Shown in pieces: positions 49,827 to 60,204 of a stretch of 64,000 bases of DNA. The DNA is taken from assembly GCA_013423385.1 (NCBI GenBank), contig BLZA01000040.1, forward strand, positions 620,001 through 684,000, read 5' to 3'. Every line of letters begins with the position of its first letter. Positions within the stretch are counted from its first letter, which is position 1. The notes below the pieces were generated by a model. That model did not search any database. It had not been told where the DNA came from and saw only the letters and a list, made by a program, of their open reading frames with translations. The DNA is from Naganishia liquefaciens. Lineage: Eukaryota; Basidiomycota; Tremellomycetes; Filobasidiales; Filobasidiaceae. Made by a program: the position numbers and the translations under genes.

Positions 49827-50355
49827 CTATTCGTCACGGTAAGCGAGAAAGGGGCACATGAAGAACGTCAGTTCGAGGAACGGCCAACCAAAGCCTTTTG
49901 AAAGCCAAGGAAGGGAACGTGGCGTAGACGCCACTTCCCCGTCGCATGATTGACTCACTTCCAGACCCATTCAACCCGGCGATCGTCCCCACCCGACGTC
50001 CCCCTCCCCCCGTTCCAGAACCACCAAGCCTTCCCCCTCCCCCTCCTCCCCCTCCTCCCCCTCCTCCCCCTCCACCACCGCCAAACCATGACCCACCACC
50101 CCGGCCCCCACCGCCGAGCCTATTCCCCGCACCAGCTCCACCCGTCTGAAACGCGCCTGATGTGCTCGTCGGGCTGGTCCATGAGGAAGGATCAAGCAAA
50201 GGCGAGAGGAGCGTCTCGATGAAGAGGCGTGCCAAAGTGGGGATCTCGGCGAGGGTGGATGTGAGGCTTGTCGTCGGGGTGGATGATTTCGCCGCCGCCG
50301 CCGCCGCCGCCGCCGCCGGAGTCGATGGTTTCGGTTGAGAGTCTGTAGGTGACAT
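49827..50355 (-). CDS. Small Ala- and Gly-repeat protein, possibly SelK/SelG-like
   Basis: The frame starts MSPTDSQPKPSTP, continues into nine Ala, a hydrophobic helix ARLFIETLLSPLLD, then a long glycine-rich segment ending GGGRRVGTIAGLNGSG. A probable intron of about 60 nt (GTGAGT donor, CAAAAG acceptor) joins to FGWPFLELTFFMCPFLAYRD and a stop. A short protein with one hydrophobic helix followed by Gly-rich sequence and an RR-x-G motif is reminiscent of the SelK/SelG family of ER membrane proteins involved in p97/Derlin-linked degradation, but the resemblance is only of composition. The Gly and Ala runs come from GGX and GCN codon repeats and may vary in length. Confidence 0.4.
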
Positions 50356-50822
50356 TGCGTGTGTGTGTGTGATAGAAAGCGGTGGGGGGCCGGTGCGCGG
50401 CAAGGGGGGTCGACGAGCGATGATGACTCATGGACGATGTGGGTCGGACAACAATGGGCAGCGCGGCAGAGTGGGTGCGCCCGAGTTTCGCCGCGCAAGA
50501 GGTCCTCTTTGCCACCGATATGCTCGACGAGGGTTACCAGTCGGGGCGGCCGGCTCCCACGGTTTCAGTATCATTCCGATGCGTTCCCAGCCGGTGCGTG
50601 TGAAAGACTGTGGGTGGAACGCTCGAGACGGTTTAGCTTCACGACCGGGTCGGTCTCTTTATTGTGGTCCCTGAACCAACGTCGCTGTGCGAGCCGTCGC
50701 GCATGAAGCGATAGTATCAGATAGCACTGCATCTCTTATTGTAACGACGCAAACAATATCATCCCACATGCCATTGCACCTCACTGCAATGCCAGGAAAG
50801 CCTTCACCAAAAGGCAGAAAAG
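50356..50822. other. Intergenic region
   Basis: No supported exon. A short (GT)n run sits right before the glycine-rich gene start on the minus-strand side. Confidence 0.5.
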
Positions 50823-52694
50823 CTAACACTCGATCCCCGCACCGTCCTTCCTGCCCACGCGCAAATCCGTCCGATCCACCCACATCCCCTGTAAAGCCTT
50901 TTCCTCTCCCGATCCCCGCATCACCAGGCTCACCATCTCGTACCCTCCCGCTCCTGGGCCGCCCAACCGATCCATCCGACCGGCAAAATGCGTATACTCG
51001 CGTTTACGGTCTTCCATCCCGCCTGCCGCGCGAGAGGATTTCGACAGGCCCGAGGCGTCGAGGCCGTTGAGGAGGTACACGGTCGTGAGCCGAGGCAGGT
51101 CGAGGCCTCGGACGTGGGCGCGGTCGATGAGGAGGAGCGACGTGGACGGTGACGAGGGTGATGTGCCGTCAAGGATCTCCGAGGAGATGCCGTGCGCCGA
51201 GAGGTCGCGCTGGACGGTCGCCATGGACGCGCCCGAGGGGAGGATGGCGAGCGCGTGACCGGACGAGTCGGCGGGCGGACGGGACGCGTACAGGAGAGCG
51301 AGACTTTCCAGCATGAGCGGGTGGATCCTTTCCGACGGGGCGTGATCGTCGGTCGGGTCGAGGGCGATCGTGTCGGATATCCCTGGTTCGGTGGATTCGC
51401 CCAGGTTGCGCATCTGTCCCGTGAGCGGGTCGACCGTGAGGCAGTAATGGACGACGTTGCCAGAGGCGGGGACAGGCGAGAGCTCCACGCTTGGCGAGTT
51501 CTGCGTCGTATCAACCATTGTCTGCTCGTGCCGCCGGATCCAGCCGCTCCGCTGGATGAATCCTCTCACGACCGAGTTCAACGTTGCCGAAGACCACACC
51601 GTTTGTACCCGTCCCTCTGCGTCATCGAGTCGAATCACATCGTTGAGTAGCGGGACGATTGAAGGTGGATGACGGTAGAATGGGTGACGGCTTCGTTCGC
51701 GCTCAGAGCTAAAGGTCTTGAAACGTCCGGGTAAAGGTCGAAGCATCGCGTCCACCTCGTCGACCATCAGAAGTTGCAAAGACCGCGCGAGGGAGGATGT
51801 GGCGGGTTTGTGCCGCGACTGTGACGGGCGGATGGACGGAGATGCGGATAGATAGGCGAGAAGTGCGTCCGGCGTGGAGATTAGAATTTCCGGCCCGAGT
51901 CCCGAGTCTTGCGGCGGCTTGTCTCCCGGCATGACGGCGCGCGACATCAGCGCGTCGTCTCCCAGACCGGCCTGCATCGCGCCTTGAAGCCTCGCGAGCC
52001 ATTCCGCGACCTGACCCACGAGTGCTGCGTGGGGCAGAAGTAGGAGAATGGACGGCGACGAGCTGCTCGCGTTGCGTCCATGTCGCGAGGCGGTCTTGCG
52101 GCGTCTGAAGCGAATCTTGAAGGCTCGGGAGAGGGCAATGAGGCTCATGGCGAGCGTCCTGTTTCTGCGCATCAGTCCTCGTCTGGGCTCTCGGGACCAG
52201 GCAAACTCACTTGCCGCGACCGGTCTTTTCTTTCAAAAAGACATCGTTGCCGTCTATGAGAACGCTTTTCAACAAGGTGACTTGTGCTGACGTTGGATGT
52301 CGAAAGTGTGGAAACTCTTGCAAAAGTGCTTTAATCACAGGATACGGGATGCCGAGAGGCTAAGAAAGGATCAGCCTTTGCGACAGAGGAAACGCATGGT
52401 ACCCACTTTCAAGGTATTTATCAGATCGTTAAAAGCCTCGCTTTCTAGCCTTCCGGCTGTTGCTCGACCTTTGACACCAGATGCAACCGTAGCGTCCGCT
52501 CCGCGAGGTCCTGATACAGGGAATACTCTTGTCGAGGGGAACAAGTCTACGCGTCCGTCGGGCGATAAATCGACAGGACGGGGTTGCGACGCGGGCGGTG
52601 GAGTATGCTGAAACCGGAGCGAGACCGCGTGGACGGGGGGAAGTCGGCGGGATCGGAGGTATCCTCGGGCGAGGAGTGAGGGAAGGGACGCCAT
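50823..52694 (-). CDS. Degenerate DEAD-box protein, probably mitochondrial
   Basis: The N-terminus MASLPSLLARGYLRSRRLPP is a good matrix-targeting peptide. Three exons then give a helicase-like core: Q-motif-like FPHFRHPTSAQVTLL, motif I KEKTGRGKTLAM, motif Ib-like LISTPDALLAYL, motif II LLMVDEVDAML instead of DEAD, motif III WSSATL, motif V RAHVRGLDLPRL and motif VI HFAGRMDRLGG in place of HRxGRxxR. This pattern matches fungal Mrh4-like mitochondrial helicases needed for large-subunit ribosome assembly, and the altered motifs leave ATPase activity open to question. About 570 residues. The C-terminal RecA lobe is shorter than in Dbp3. Confidence 0.72.
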
Positions 52695-53690
52695 GGTTCC
52701 GGGGTATCCCAGGTAGAATGAGAGAAAGGGCCACCTCGACTGCTGCTCATGTCTCTGATTATTTCGCTCGACTTTGTTTCCGGGCGAGACGATCGAGACG
52801 AGAATAAGCAGCTTGGCTTGGGAATGGTGACCGGCATGGTATACGCAAGTTCGTGGGGATTATGGCTGTTCAGTATACTGCAGCAAGAGGGGAATCGAGA
52901 TGGCTGTAGCTCAGGGCATAGATTCAGCGGCAGGAATCGATGTCAACCACGCGCACGAAGGCGGGACCATTTGACAGAGGTCTCGAAGCGGTTTCATGTT
53001 ATCGATTGACGAGTTCATTATGGATACAACGAATGTTGGGTGAATTCTGGTCGATATAACAGCTGTATATAGAACGACGACGCTTCAGACCATTGTAGCG
53101 CTTGCGTGAGCTGTCTCCAGGTTTCGGGTTTATGAAGCCTTGACAGGATACTTCCAAAAGCCTGATGGGTTTAAATTGTGCGATTGGCTCTGGCTGGGCG
53201 TATTGAGCATACTGGTGCGGCTGAGGGCGTGCTATCGAGCGTTTGAATCTTGCTTTGCAATAGCTATGCGGTGATTCCTCTTGGGGACTGCGGCTTCCTT
53301 GGTGGGGGGCGAATCGAGGTTCCTCATGCCACGGACTGCTTGTAGCCTATTCATGACATGTCAAGTCAGCTCCAACGGATGTTTCTTTCAAGTTTTGGCA
53401 GCACATACGTGATGTGTCAAGAATCACTGTACCGCATATTGCGCAGAGACCTGCAAAGGCAAGAGATGTAAGCGGGACGTCGAGGAGGATTGTCGTATAT
53501 GGTGATCACGCATTTGGAGCATTTTTCGCTATGGGAAGCCAAAGGCGTCGAAACATGCTGGATGCAGCCTGCCGCAAGAGCTACTCAGGTACGAGGGTAC
53601 CCCTGCGTGTCTGCTCGATCCCACGAACATCGTGCTCACGCTCGCCATTCAGCGGCAATTTCGAGACGCCCGCCATACTGGCGCTGACAT
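52695..53690. other. Intergenic region
   Basis: About 1 kb of lower-GC sequence with no supported exon. It includes the promoter of the DEAD-box gene at its left end and the 3' flank of the CRIPT gene at its right end. Confidence 0.5.
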
Positions 53691-54025
53691 CTACCTCTCC
53701 TGCTGCACCCAACGCCGCAAAGCTTGTAGCCGATACTCACCCTTCTTGTACGCGCACTGCTGACACCTCGTGCCTCCCACCTGCTGCACCTTGTTCGGAC
53801 AATTCAAGCATTTTTTCCCGCCATTCGCATATGGTGATGCCCGAGCGGCCTTTTTCGACGACAAGAGCTTGTTCTCGCCGATGGTACGGGTCTTGGACGA
53901 TGAGGCCTGGAACGGGTCTGTGGTGGCGAGTTTGGTGGTTTTCTGTGCGCGGGGGCGGAGATGAGGTTTGGCACAGACACGAGACACCAAGAGACGCGTA
54001 CCTTTTCACATTTTTTGCAGACCAT
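53691..54025 (-). CDS. CRIPT: CRIPT family zinc-binding protein, odd C-terminus
   Basis: CRIPT proteins are about 100 residues, bind zinc through CxxC motifs, and are present in spliceosome complexes, notably of the minor spliceosome. The first exon gives MVCKKCEK; after an intron come KLATTDPFQASSSKTR, IGENKLLSSKKA, KCLNCPNKVQQVGG and TRCQQCAYKKG, all in family order. The usual end (GICAMCGK and a short tail) is not found: read straight on, the frame gives EYRLQALRRWVQQER and stops at 53691. A GGTGAGT donor sits exactly at YKKG, so a further exon is likely, but none downstream to about 53560 encodes the expected CxxC. Whether the last zinc motif is lost or hidden is unresolved. Confidence 0.75.
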
Positions 54026-54991
54026 GGTGGAAGATGTCTGTGAGGTATATGTCGACGAGAAAGAGTCCAAGGGAGACGGAGATGATCAATGTTCATGCAC
54101 ATGGCCGCCCATCACCACCAGTTAGCTCATCGCTGCTGCTCGCGCCATCCCGTCCTGAGAAGCTGACTCAGCACGCGATCGGCACTACAAGCCGCATACT
54201 TGAATCTTGAACTTATCTTGACGAACGCTCGTGGTCCACATGGAATTCCAGGAGAGTATAGAGAGTAACCGCTGAATCTGTACTTGTCAATCTTATTGTG
54301 TGAATCCTCAACACCTTGATCCGCTTTATCCGATCCCGGCGTCTGACACACTGCCTAGATCCTCTTGATACCTCTCGCGCTCAACCCTGTTGACTTTGCA
54401 ATGGATCAGAAACCTTTTTCGATATCTGTGCGCCGCTTGTCCTGTAATAAGGGGTGGATGACAGGTGAATCACGGTTTCCAGGAACACTCGCTCCGCCGC
54501 TGTACTCGCGTCATCGATATTGCAGTCCTGCAGCATCACCTGAACCCCGTGGAATGGCCTCCGTGTTCGGTATCGCTTGAAAACTGAAATAGGCTATTTC
54601 GCATGCACTTCGAAGAGTGCCTCGAAATATGGCTCTCATACTAAGATTCGCAATGCCAAAGCTGGAGCTCGGTCATTCTTTTGACACCGTATGCTATAGC
54701 TCTCACCTTCAGGGTTCATACGAGGGTTCATGTCACTTTCCAGAAGTGCACACACTGCTGTGCCGTTAGCTGTACGAGTCTTTTCTGTTATTCAACTGTG
54801 CTGGGATGCAATATGCATAATAGCCCGATTCTGTCGGTAGTGTCTCGAGACGAACTTGATGGCAGATGAGGATTCTATATTTCAACGGCCGAAAACAATG
54901 CGCGGTATCTAGAGGTGAGCTTTGTCTTACCTCCGCGAGTTCTAAGGCGATATGACTATAATGTCGATATCATATGCGTTCCTACAACACT
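54026..54991. other. Intergenic region
   Basis: About 970 bp of AT-richer DNA without a supported exon. Confidence 0.5.
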
Positions 54992-55857
54992 TCATTCATC
55001 AGCTTCGTCCATCATGACAGGCATCGCTGCAACCTGTTTTGCTCCCTTCATGAGTTCATCCAACAAGCTGGTTTCAGAATCTGGGGGCCCTATGGGTGCT
55101 TTGTGCTGCTTCCTCTTCACAACAAAGGAACCTGCCAGTTGGTCTCGGATGTCTTTGGCGAATGTATGCTTCTCGTCGAAGGCCTCACTTTTGATTCTGA
55201 CAAGACCTGTATCACCGATAAATTCGCACATCCCGACCGGGACAGTAATGCAAACTTCCGATTTGGCTCGAGTCGGACTTGCAAACGTCATTTTGACCTC
55301 GATCTCGTCCCTCATTTTGTGATGAGTTGGCCTATCTTGTATGATTTGCCATTCATTGTTAAGCTTGACCTGCGGCTTCCCTCCCTTCACCGCTTCCGAA
55401 GCATGCCGAATCCCGGTCTCAGCACTTTCGCTGTTAGTGACGACAGTATGCTCGGTCGAAGAGCCTGAAACGGATGATGGTTCAGGCGCAATCCGTCGCA
55501 GGCTTCCAAGATGAGAGTTTGAGCCGACGGTGCCTCCGGCTGCATTGCTTTGCTCTTGAGTTGATGCACTGGATTTCGTATCAATCTGATAATTCCGCAA
55601 TAAGCCATATCAGGTGTCAAGGCTCTTCACTGGACATGGAACAATCGGCCGAAGCCCTGCGAAATGTACACTATCAAACTCAGTTAAATCTCTTTCTGCG
55701 CTAGCAAGTGACCCCACCTGGAAGAATCAAGGGATATTAGCATCTCGGAACTTTTCTAAATAGCACGAGCGTCCGGTAACGCAAGGCGTACCGTCAGCCA
55801 TCCGAGTACTTGGGGTGAGAGAGTGGAGTCAGTGGACGCTGGTAGTTGGTTCTGCAT
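54992..55857 (-). CDS. Orphan protein, three-exon model
   Basis: I do not recognise this gene. The model begins MQNQLPASTDSTLSPQVLGW, crosses a short intron to VGSLASAERDLTEFDSVHFA, then a 45-nt intron (GTGAAG donor, ATTATCAG acceptor) to a long last exon with IDTKSSASTQEQSNAAGG, a Ser-rich stretch, LNNEWQIIQDRPTHHKMRDE, VCITVPVGMCEFIGDTGLVR and DEKHTFAKDIRDQLAGSFVV. Phases agree at both introns. The organisation (Ser-rich first half, a Trp-containing core, then a conserved-looking end) recalls the orphan pair at 29-31.6 kb, but I see no convincing residue-level match. Further exons upstream are possible. Confidence 0.45.
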
Positions 55858-56234
55858 ACTGATGTGATGTCACGCGTCACAATTGACTTGGGATCACCAA
55901 AAGTCTTCTGCGTCCGTCTGCGCCTTTCGTGGGCAAAACGGACTGTCGAGATTCTTATTTCGTATGCGCAGAGAATGGATTGATTTTTTCTTGTATCGTG
56001 CGACACGCACAAAGGAAGTTCTGGCACTAGCTTCAGAAGCACAGCCCAGAATTTCTTGCCCATGAGTCAAGTCTTTCTGACCGTCAGATGGCAGGAGTTC
56101 CCTTAACTCCTTGCAACTCATGTGTTTGGGCCCTTTGTCAACCGTCTAAGGTACCTTCAACGCCGTCATGAAGTCACACGGTATTGGAAATATCATAAAA
56201 TCTGCTCAAAGCGATTAAGCGGTTTAGACCTTAC

Positions 56235-56520
56235 CGGCTAGCAAGGGCTACAGTGTTCTCTTTGCGATGAGTGGAGAGCAGGTCCGAAGGGCTTATCTCT
56301 GTAAAGACGGTCTGTAATGTGTGTGTGATCTCATAGTGAGTAACGAAAATGACACACTGCACGCCTGAGCAATTAGACGATACAATTCAGTTGAGTGACT
56401 AAAAACACTTTCCAAAGTTCTGGATCCACGTCGATGAAGTCTTCTTTCACTCTCTGCGCTTGAATCACGCTTTGACCTTCATCAATGGTCAGTGGGGAAA
56501 ACCCAGAAATTCAGGAGGTA
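56235..56520 (-). CDS. Isolated exon fragments of an unknown gene
   Basis: Two stretches on the minus strand read as protein: TIDEGQSVIQAQRVKEDFID followed by VDPELWKVFLVTQLN, and VQCVIFVTHYEITHTLQTVF followed by TEISPSDLLSTHRKENTV, the latter ending at a GTAAGG donor. A third possible exon, KHMSCKELRELLPSDG, lies near 56070-56130. The joints are not settled. They may belong with the gene at 54992-55857 or with that at 56929-57422. Confidence 0.25.
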
Positions 56521-56928
56521 TCCTATTCATTGCTTTTAGAGCCTCTGTATCAGCGCCTGGTGCCTGACTGTCAACCACATTAGATTCCCTAGTCTTGGTT
56601 CCAGTCCCTCCAGATGAGGTGGACGGAGGCCCCAAGCTTTGAGTACTTTCAGGCTTCTCCGAATTAGTGTTTCTGAGGAACGCAGTGCTTTTGAATTAGC
56701 ACAACACATCACATCCAGCAGGCTTTGGGCTGACTTGCCCCGACACAGTACCCGCCGGACCAGGGGATTTCTCTCTATTATACCCAGATCCCTGGGTGGT
56801 CGAATTCGCTGAATTTGAATCACTCCTTGATGTTTGCCGACTCAAGAACGCTCAACCTTGGTGGCGAATCAGTTCACACTGGCGCGACAATGTTGCTTTA
56901 TATACTCGCATATCCCTCGAAGAGTGTC

Positions 56929-57422
56929 TTATCGACCTTGACTACCCGTACAGACGACTGCGGAAGGCCGTTTGTCCTGAAAGGTGGCAAGAAAGCTCGA
57001 GGGGACACCAAGATCCTCTCGTTTCAGGCCGTTCGCGTGGGCCTCACCCTTCACGCCCGTCTTGGCCTGACGACAGCAAGATGATTGACCGTCTTCATTG
57101 CTCTTCTTTGATTGGATTGTTGCAAGATCTGCATTTGACCTTTTTCCCTTTGCAATGATGTATGTAGAAGGCAGAGCAAGAGTAATGTGAAAGGGCTTTG
57201 AAGAGAATGCAGCTTGATTTAGGCACCATTGTCCCATTTGCCAGAGGCATTCGAGATTCTCGCCAAGACCAACACTGTGAATGAGCTCGTCATTTTCATG
57301 TCCTTCCTTGAACTCTTTCCTGATGATGTGGCGAAGAGGAGCAGGGGAATGTGTACAGACCCTGCCTGGGTGCATCCAGCATCCATGAACGGAACGACGT
57401 CGGCGATAACTCGGTGACTCAA
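56929..57422 (-). CDS. Small orphan protein, two-exon model
   Basis: The first exon gives MSHRVIADVVPFMDAGCTQA; a 41-nt gap with a CATCAG acceptor (57320-57360) keeps frame into KEFKEGHENDELIHSVGLGE, CLWQMGQWCLNQAAFSSKPF and a Lys-rich tail, about 150 residues in all. The donor GTCTGT is weak, so the intron is doubtful. No family is recognised. It is divergent from phosphomannose isomerase with 234 bp between starts. Confidence 0.3.
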
Positions 57423-57656
57423 ACGCGCGTGGCAAGCTAGCTTATTAGCTGGCGAATTAAGTTAAGCTGCCTCGCGTCGACCTGTTGCGCGTCACAAGAA
57501 TTCGTCAATTGCATCCGCTCATTCTCGCCAGCTCACGTTCCTGCGCAGGGCAACCTCGTGTCAATTCTCGTTGCAATGTCTGGGAATTTATTATATTCGA
57601 CGCGATTGGGGCGGGGATCCTCCTTGCCTTTCCTGGTTGGACGCATATCATCCACA

Positions 57657-59686
57657 ATGACCGACTTTCAGCCCATCTTTGCCATCACGCCCGGAGTCCA
57701 GTCGTATGAATGGGGAAAGCGCGGGAGCGATTCCTTGACGGCGCAGTTGGCGCGGGTCTGTGTCGACGGATTCGAGGTCGATGAGGACAAGACATACGCC
57801 GAGGTGAGTTGCAACGGTGCGGCGCACAAACTTTTACGGCTTTGGAAATCTCTGCGATTGATTTTCGCGCGGGCATCCACTGATGCTTCCTTCCTCAGCT
57901 ATGGATGGGCACCCATGATACCCTCCCATCCTACACAACCCACACTCCATCCCGCACCAAGCTGTCCAAACTCCTCGCTTCAGCCCCAGAACGATATCTC
58001 TCGCAACCGATCATCGACAAGTACCCCGCAGCAAAAGGTGGACATTTGCCGTTCCTGTTCAAGGTGTTGAGTATCGGAAAGGCGTTGAGTATTCAGGCGC
58101 ACCCGGATAAGGAGTTGGCAGAGAGGCTACACAGGGACAGGGGGGATGTTTATAAGGGTAAGTCATGTCGCGGCTTGCCTTCCGGAATATCGTATGCCTT
58201 GATTGGTATGTCGGATGAGGCGTGAGGGGTTTTAAAGAAGAAAGGGACGAACCTGTGCATCACTTTTTTCGAGGGGCCGTTGGGTTACTCATGTGTCGGT
58301 TGCGGAAGCTCAAGATAGGTTTGAATGGATGTTGGAGGTAGCGCATAGGAAGCGATCTTGACAAAATCGATGTCACTTCGCGTGGTGGAACGAATATGTT
58401 GCGATGCCGAAAGGAATTTCGGTAGAGGATTTTGGGTGAGGGGGCCGCGCTGGCGGGCTGTATGCGGATGCCTTCTGAGAGCATGATGTTTGGCTTTTGA
58501 CGGGAGAATGACTCTGCATCGATTTCCTTGTGACAACGGCTAACGCCCCTTGCCTTCCAGATCCGAACCACAAGGTCCGTCATTGTCGCTCGAATCCGCG
58601 ACTTTCACTCATCTCTGCACACAGCCCGAAATGGCCGTCGCGCTCACTCACTTCCGTGGCTTTTGTGGCTTCCTTCCGCATCCGACTCTTCTCCTCCTCC
58701 TCAGCACCGTACCCGAAATGCGCTCCCTCATCGGCTCTGACGCTCTCAAGACCCTCGCGCAAGCCTCGGAGCCTGCGTTGCCCTTTCCAAATCCGGATTC
58801 TGAAGACTACGAGTCCACGGTGAAGGAGCTTGAACAACTTGCGCAAGAGGCGAGTTCGAGCGAGAGAAACGATTCGTTCGAGACGACGGACAAGGAGAAG
58901 GAAGCGCTCAAGCGAGTCTTTGAGATTCTGATGACCTCGTCCGAGGAGCAGTATACCGCGACATTGCGAGCGCTCATCAAGCGATACGAATCAGGCGACC
59001 CGGCATGCAAGACTGAATTCGAACGGACATTGATCCCGCTCGTAAAAGAGCTGAATGGACAGTTCCCGGATGACATTGGCGTATTGTGTTGTTTCGTGCT
59101 GAATGTCGTAGAGATGGAGAAGGGGGCGGCCATGTTTTTGAAGGCGGATGAGCCACATGCTTATATCTCTGGAGGTGAGTTGCCCATCTCGTCGACCCCA
59201 TCGTTGCTGACCACCGGCAGATATCATCGAGTGTATGGCTACATCAGGTATGTTCTCCGCCGTTTCTGTTGATTAAAACTAATCTCTTCCTCAGACAACG
59301 TCGTCCGAGCAGGTCTCACGCCAAAGCTGCGAGACGTGCCTACTCTCGTCTCCATGCTCACGTATACCTCGGCACCTGCGCACGCCCAGCTGCTGGAACC
59401 CAAGGAATTCGCGCCAAAGACACAGCTTTACGATCCGCCTATCGACGAGTTTTCCGTTCTCCAAGTCAAGCTCGAAGGCGCCGACGCTACCGAGAAACAT
59501 CGACCGATCGAAGGCCCGAGCTTGTGTGTCGTTACCGGAGGCAGCGGGAAGATTGCCGCCAAGGATGGCAAGGATGGCGTCGACGTCAGGCGAGGGATGG
59601 TTGTGTTCATCACAGCCGAGACCGAGGTCGAGATGACGAGCGGCGAAGATGGACTCGAGTTGTACAGGGCGTATGTTGAAGCCTAG
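57657..59686 (+). CDS. Mannose-6-phosphate isomerase
   Basis: This zinc enzyme (Pmi40/ManA type) interconverts fructose-6-phosphate and mannose-6-phosphate, feeding GDP-mannose for glycosylation and cell-wall synthesis in the cytosol. The protein begins MTDFQPIFAITPGVQSYEWG, then AELWMGTHDTLPS, GGHLPFLFKVLSIGKALSIQ and AHPDKELAERLHRD. The four zinc ligands can be placed: Gln and His in SIQAHPDK, Glu in HKPEMAVALT and His in KADEPHAYISG. GPSLCVVTGGSGKIA and GMVVFITAETEVEM form the second cupin barrel. Introns are short except one of 403 nt (58158-58560) between VYK and DPNHK, which is far longer than any other in the window; a 14-nt exon fragment DPNHK follows it before another intron. Confidence 0.9.
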
Positions 59687-60204
59687 ATGGTTTCTGATGG
59701 ACTTTTAGATGCGATTCTTGCGATGTCTGGAACCGATAACTTTGCAATAGTGCTGCTCAAGGGATATAATCACATGCTATCTGGAAAGGTCAAAGGGCAT
59801 TGATTTCAGAGGTAGTGCATCTTTCTAAAACAAGTCATGTCCTTGAGTGTTCGACCGCTCCCCGAATCCAGGGAATCGTTGTATCATGTTTGAGCGGTAT
59901 GATCTTTGAACGGGATGTCTGTTGTTGTTATGGAATGAACCTCGACTGGCTCTAGTTCTCTCTCAAACGAACAATGTCGTCGTACCAAGCCACATTTGTT
60001 GGGAGCCAGGAGTACCAATATACGTCTTTAATTGACCGCTCCATCTCTCTTGTTTTACAATTGTATCACGCTTTATGTGACTTCCATCAGTCCATCGCCG
60101 CCGCCGCATCTTGACTCTGCACCCGCTCGAGTCCGTGTTGTCATTCATGACACCCATCGTGTACATAATCTTTACACTCTACTTCTCTTACTGGCCTATT
60201 CCAC
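59687..60204. other. Spacer between convergent genes
   Basis: About 520 bp of AT-rich 3' flanking sequence between phosphomannose isomerase and the Pdr-type exporter; no exon seen. Confidence 0.6.

Noticed and set aside
49946-50149. Poly-proline protein on the plus strand
   Set aside because: It is the complement of the glycine-rich gene's repeat; no promoter or domain supports it.
29262-55857. Homology between the 54992-55857 protein and the orphan pair at 29-31.6 kb
   Set aside because: Only the general layout agrees; I could not align the conserved C-terminal block by eye.
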